14,211 nucleotides of DNA, from positions 1-14,211 of the forward strand of contig CANRPG010000029.1 of assembly GCA_947632425.1 (NCBI GenBank), given 5' to 3'. This document shows, piece after piece, positions 13,018 to 14,211 of this stretch (within the stretch, counting starts at the first letter, position 1; every line of letters begins with the position of its first letter). The notes beneath the pieces were generated by a model. That model ran no database searches. It saw only the letters and a list, made by a program, of their open reading frames with translations, and was not told where the DNA came from. The position numbers and the translations under genes are program-made. The stretch comes from an uncultured Clostridia bacterium. Lineage in GTDB: Bacteria; Bacillota; Clostridia; Oscillospirales; Ruminococcaceae.

Positions 13018-13269
13018 TTACGCGCCCAGACCTGCCAGCAGAGTTACCAGCCAGCCGAGTCCGATGTCGATACCTGCAAGTAAAAGTCCGGTTATGCACA
13101 TGGTCACCATAACAACGGCAGTGTTGTTCACTACCTGCTTTCTGCTAGGCCACGTTACCTTCTTCATCTCGCTCTTGAGATCTCTGAAATACTTGCGGAT
13201 ACCGCCCTGCTTTTTCTTTTTGACCTTAGTCACAGGCTTTTTAGCCTTTTCGTTTTCTGCTTTTCCCAT
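13018..13269 (-). CDS. secE: Preprotein translocase subunit SecE
   Basis: An 83-residue protein of the short single-span form. A Lys-rich cytoplasmic N-terminus (1-22) precedes the conserved amphipathic helix motif LKSEMKKVTWPSRKQV (about 31-46) and one transmembrane segment (about 50-80). It is an essential part of the SecYEG channel in the plasma membrane. AGGAGGT lies before the ATG at 13269, and the gene starts 23 nt after rpmG. The order rpmG-secE-nusG is standard in Bacillota. Confidence 0.96.
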   Translation of the reverse strand: MGKAENEKAKKPVTKVKKKKQGGIRKYFRDLKSEMKKVTWPSRKQVVNNTAVVMVTMCITGLLLAGIDIGLGWLVTLLAGLGA

Positions 13270-13292
13270 AACGCTTACCTCCTGCCAAAGAC

Positions 13293-13442
13293 CTACTTGG
13301 TCTCCTTATGAAGAGTATGCTTCTTACAGAACTTGCAATACTTGTTCATTTCAAGTCTGTCGGGATCATTCTTCTTGTTTTTCTTAGTGTTGTAATTCCT
13401 TTGCTTGCACTCGGTACAAGCCAGAGTTATCTTCACTCTCAT
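13293..13442 (-). CDS. rpmG: Ribosomal protein L33
   Basis: A 49-residue protein when started at the ATG at 13442 (MRVKITLACTECKQRNY), which follows AGGAGGT; the longer frame from 13490 adds an unrelated N-terminus. It keeps both zinc-ribbon pairs, CTEC and CKFC, so it is the zinc-binding form of L33, which in some Bacillota is replaced by a zinc-free paralogue under zinc limitation. It is the first gene of the secE-nusG-rplK-rplA operon, behind a leader of about 170 nt. Confidence 0.95.
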   Translation of the reverse strand: MRVKITLACTECKQRNYNTKKNKKNDPDRLEMNKYCKFCKKHTLHKETK

Positions 13443-13517
13443 ATTCGGCACCTCCTGACGAAAATTATGCCCCATGTTAGCTTGGGACATTGTCTAATCC
13501 CTTGCCTCCCTCACACA

Positions 13518-13554
13518 GCACCCTGCTGCGCCCCGACGGTATATCGGGTAGTGC
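13518..13554 (-). promoter_or_regulatory. Structured rpmG leader
   Basis: The 5' UTR of rpmG contains a hairpin CCCGA (13548-13544) / TCGGG (13536-13532), which can be extended by GCAC (13554-13551) / GTGC (13521-13518). A small CCTC/GAGG hairpin lies nearer the promoter (about 13594-13608). No known leader motif is recognised. Confidence 0.35.
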
Positions 13555-13616
13555 GGCTATATTTTTGCCTCCAAAAAAACGGCGCAAAAAATAATGCCTC
13601 ACAAAGAGGTAAAATT

Positions 13617-13645
13617 ATTATACATCATTATTTCTCCGTTGTCAA
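13617..13645 (-). promoter_or_regulatory. Promoter of the rpmG-secE-nusG-rplK-rplA operon
   Basis: Perfect hexamers: -35 TTGACA (13645-13640) and -10 TATAAT (13622-13617), 17-bp spacer. It is the only strong promoter seen between the peptide C locus and rplA. Confidence 0.88.
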
Positions 13646-13738
13646 GAGTTTTTTGCAAATTTGGTCAATTTACTTCATACCTAAGCCCCGACGCGCCCCT
13701 GTTTTGTTGAAATACCGCAATAAAACGCCTCATTAGCA

Positions 13739-13766
13739 TTGACATTTTAATAAAATGTGATATAAT
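13739..13766 (+). promoter_or_regulatory. Promoter of small peptide C
   Basis: -35 TTGACA (13739-13744) and -10 TATAAT (13761-13766), 16-bp spacer. The transcript should start near 13773, giving a 5' UTR of about 80 nt. Confidence 0.75.
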
Positions 13767-13853
13767 TATAAGTGGAGTATTGGTAAAATACGAAAACGGT
13801 AGTGGTTATTCTCCCTTTTCTCCTCCGTCCGAGGAAGATTGGGGGTGATGTCA

Positions 13854-13934
13854 ATGGATAATATCACATTGATATTAATAGTTATTATATTGATACTTAT
13901 CGACGATATTATCAATAAAAATAACAAAAAATAA
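13854..13934 (+). CDS. Small hydrophobic peptide C (type I toxin-like), 26 aa
   Basis: ATG at 13854 and TAA at 13932-13934, behind a GGGGGTGATG ribosome binding site of the same form as in loci A and B. The product begins MDNITLILIVIILILIDDII and ends with an Asn/Lys tail of the form NKNNKK. It has exactly the same length as peptide B, and the acidic pair plus Ile-Ile occupy the same positions (17-20). A single membrane helix is predicted. The 5' UTR box GTGGTTATTCTCCC (13802-13815) corresponds to the boxes in A and B, and the stop codon lies in a hairpin shared with a convergent antisense RNA. Toxicity is inferred. Confidence 0.72.
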   Translation: MDNITLILIVIILILIDDIINKNNKK

Positions 13935-13966
13935 CCGCTCGCCCTAGGAAAGCAGCAGTTATTTTT
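13926..13966. terminator. Shared terminator hairpin of locus C
   Basis: Arms AAAAATAACCGCT (13927-13939) and AGCAGTTATTTTT (13954-13966), one mismatch, 14-nt loop. The minus strand ends in a T6 run (13931-13926) for the antisense RNA; the plus strand ends in TTTTT for the peptide mRNA. Confidence 0.75.
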
Positions 13967-14023
13967 AACTAAACTTTAACAGGGAGATAGCCGCTATCGT
14001 ATGCAGCCAATACTCCTCTTTCT
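13926..14023 (-). ncRNA. Antisense RNA C, predicted antitoxin RNA
   Basis: A predicted RNA of about 98 nt from the promoter at 14030-14058 to the terminator overlapping the end of peptide gene C. It shares with antisense RNA B the start-site sequence TATAATATAAATAGAAA, an internal AGCGGCTATCTCCC (compare AGCGGTTGCTTCCC in B), then AGTTAAA-type sequence leading into the TAACYGC terminator arm, and the ending GCGGTTATTTTTT. The conservation between two loci 10 kb apart supports a functional RNA. Confidence 0.62.
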
Positions 14024-14029
14024 ATTTAT

Positions 14030-14058
14030 ATTATACACCACTCAAACCAATTTGTCAA
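14030..14058 (-). promoter_or_regulatory. Promoter of antisense RNA C
   Basis: Perfect hexamers: -35 TTGACA (14058-14053) and -10 TATAAT (14035-14030), 17-bp spacer. The start region matches that of antisense RNA B. Confidence 0.8.
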
Positions 14059-14079
14059 GCATTTTTTACCCGTACCGCG

Positions 14080-14109
14080 TTGACATACATCGACAAGTTA
14101 TGTTATAAT
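14080..14109 (+). promoter_or_regulatory. Promoter at the window end, -10 within a palindrome
   Basis: -35 TTGACA (14080-14085) and -10 TATAAT (14104-14109), 18-bp spacer. The -10 forms the left end of a perfect palindrome (14104-14133). No coding sequence follows before the window ends. Confidence 0.6.
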
Positions 14110-14202
14110 AAAATCATAAATGATTTTATTATACTCTTATGTCCTCGTCGATACGCAGACCAAAGGGTCTGCTCCCGACGTATCGGACAATTATAACATA
14201 AC
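14097..14202. repeat. Nested inverted-repeat element
   Basis: An outer 13-bp inverted repeat, GTTATGTTATAAT (14097-14109) and ATTATAACATAAC (14190-14202), encloses a perfect 14-bp palindrome (arms 14104-14117 and 14120-14133) and a stem made of GTCGATACG (about 14147-14155) with CGTATCGGAC (about 14179-14188). That stem in turn contains GCAGACC / GGTCTGC (14155-14172 region). It could be a structured RNA, an operator region or a MITE-like element. Confidence 0.55.
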
Positions 14203-14211
14203 GCTTTCGCT

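Noticed and set aside
13443..13490. Longer L33 starting at the ATG at 13490
   Set aside because: The 16 extra residues are not part of L33; the AGGAGGT site supports the ATG at 13442 and the standard 49-residue length.

Overview
The window looks like chromosomal DNA of a low-to-mid GC Bacillota, most likely a gut Clostridia of the Ruminococcaceae/Oscillospiraceae type. Reasons: strong sigma-A promoters (TTGACA, 16-18 bp, TATAAT), AGGAGG ribosome binding sites, TTG starts behind good Shine-Dalgarno sites, the rpmG-secE-nusG-rplK-rplA order, and a beta-type DAHP synthase paired with a free-standing prephenate dehydratase. The lineage is inferred from these traits, not from a search.

Layout. 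(1) 1-2217: the start of a tiny hydrophobic-peptide gene (minus strand, cut by the window edge), then a CbbX/SpoVK-like AAA+ ATPase (plus). (2) 2250-3330: a cytidylate-kinase-like gene (minus), followed by a complete convergent peptide/antisense-RNA locus flanked by a 51-bp direct repeat that carries a promoter in each copy. (3) 3340-5667: an aroF-pheA-small protein operon (minus) behind a Phe-rich leader peptide and intrinsic terminator, an apparent phenylalanine attenuator. (4) 5668-5940: non-coding DNA, probably repeat-derived. (5) 5941-6917: three small uncharacterised genes (minus). (6) 7027-10681: a metallophosphoesterase, a UGM-like FAD oxidoreductase and a GT-C membrane glycosyltransferase (plus); the last two overlap. 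(7) 10682-11101: non-coding DNA with short repeats and two stem-loops sharing a loop sequence. (8) 11102-13645: the rpmG-secE-nusG-rplK-rplA operon (minus), with two apparent ribosomal protein L1 binding sites and an rplA terminator, but no rplJ-rplL. (9) 13739-14058: a second complete peptide/antisense-RNA locus (plus), then an unusual nested inverted repeat at the window end.

The most interesting content is not in the long ORFs. Three paralogous genes for peptides of about 26 residues share a GGGGTG-type ribosome binding site, a 5' UTR box (GYGGTTRTT..CCC) and a hydrophobic core ending in an acidic pair plus Ile-Ile and, where complete, a Lys/Asn tail. In the two complete copies, a convergent antisense RNA with its own sigma-A promoter overlaps the peptide gene's 3' end at a shared terminator. 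The architecture is that of a type I toxin-antitoxin family, similar in layout to par/fst but not recognisably the same peptide. The second highlight is the aroF-pheA attenuator: a 28-codon leader with seven Phe codons, followed by a segment that can pair with the 5' arm of the terminator.
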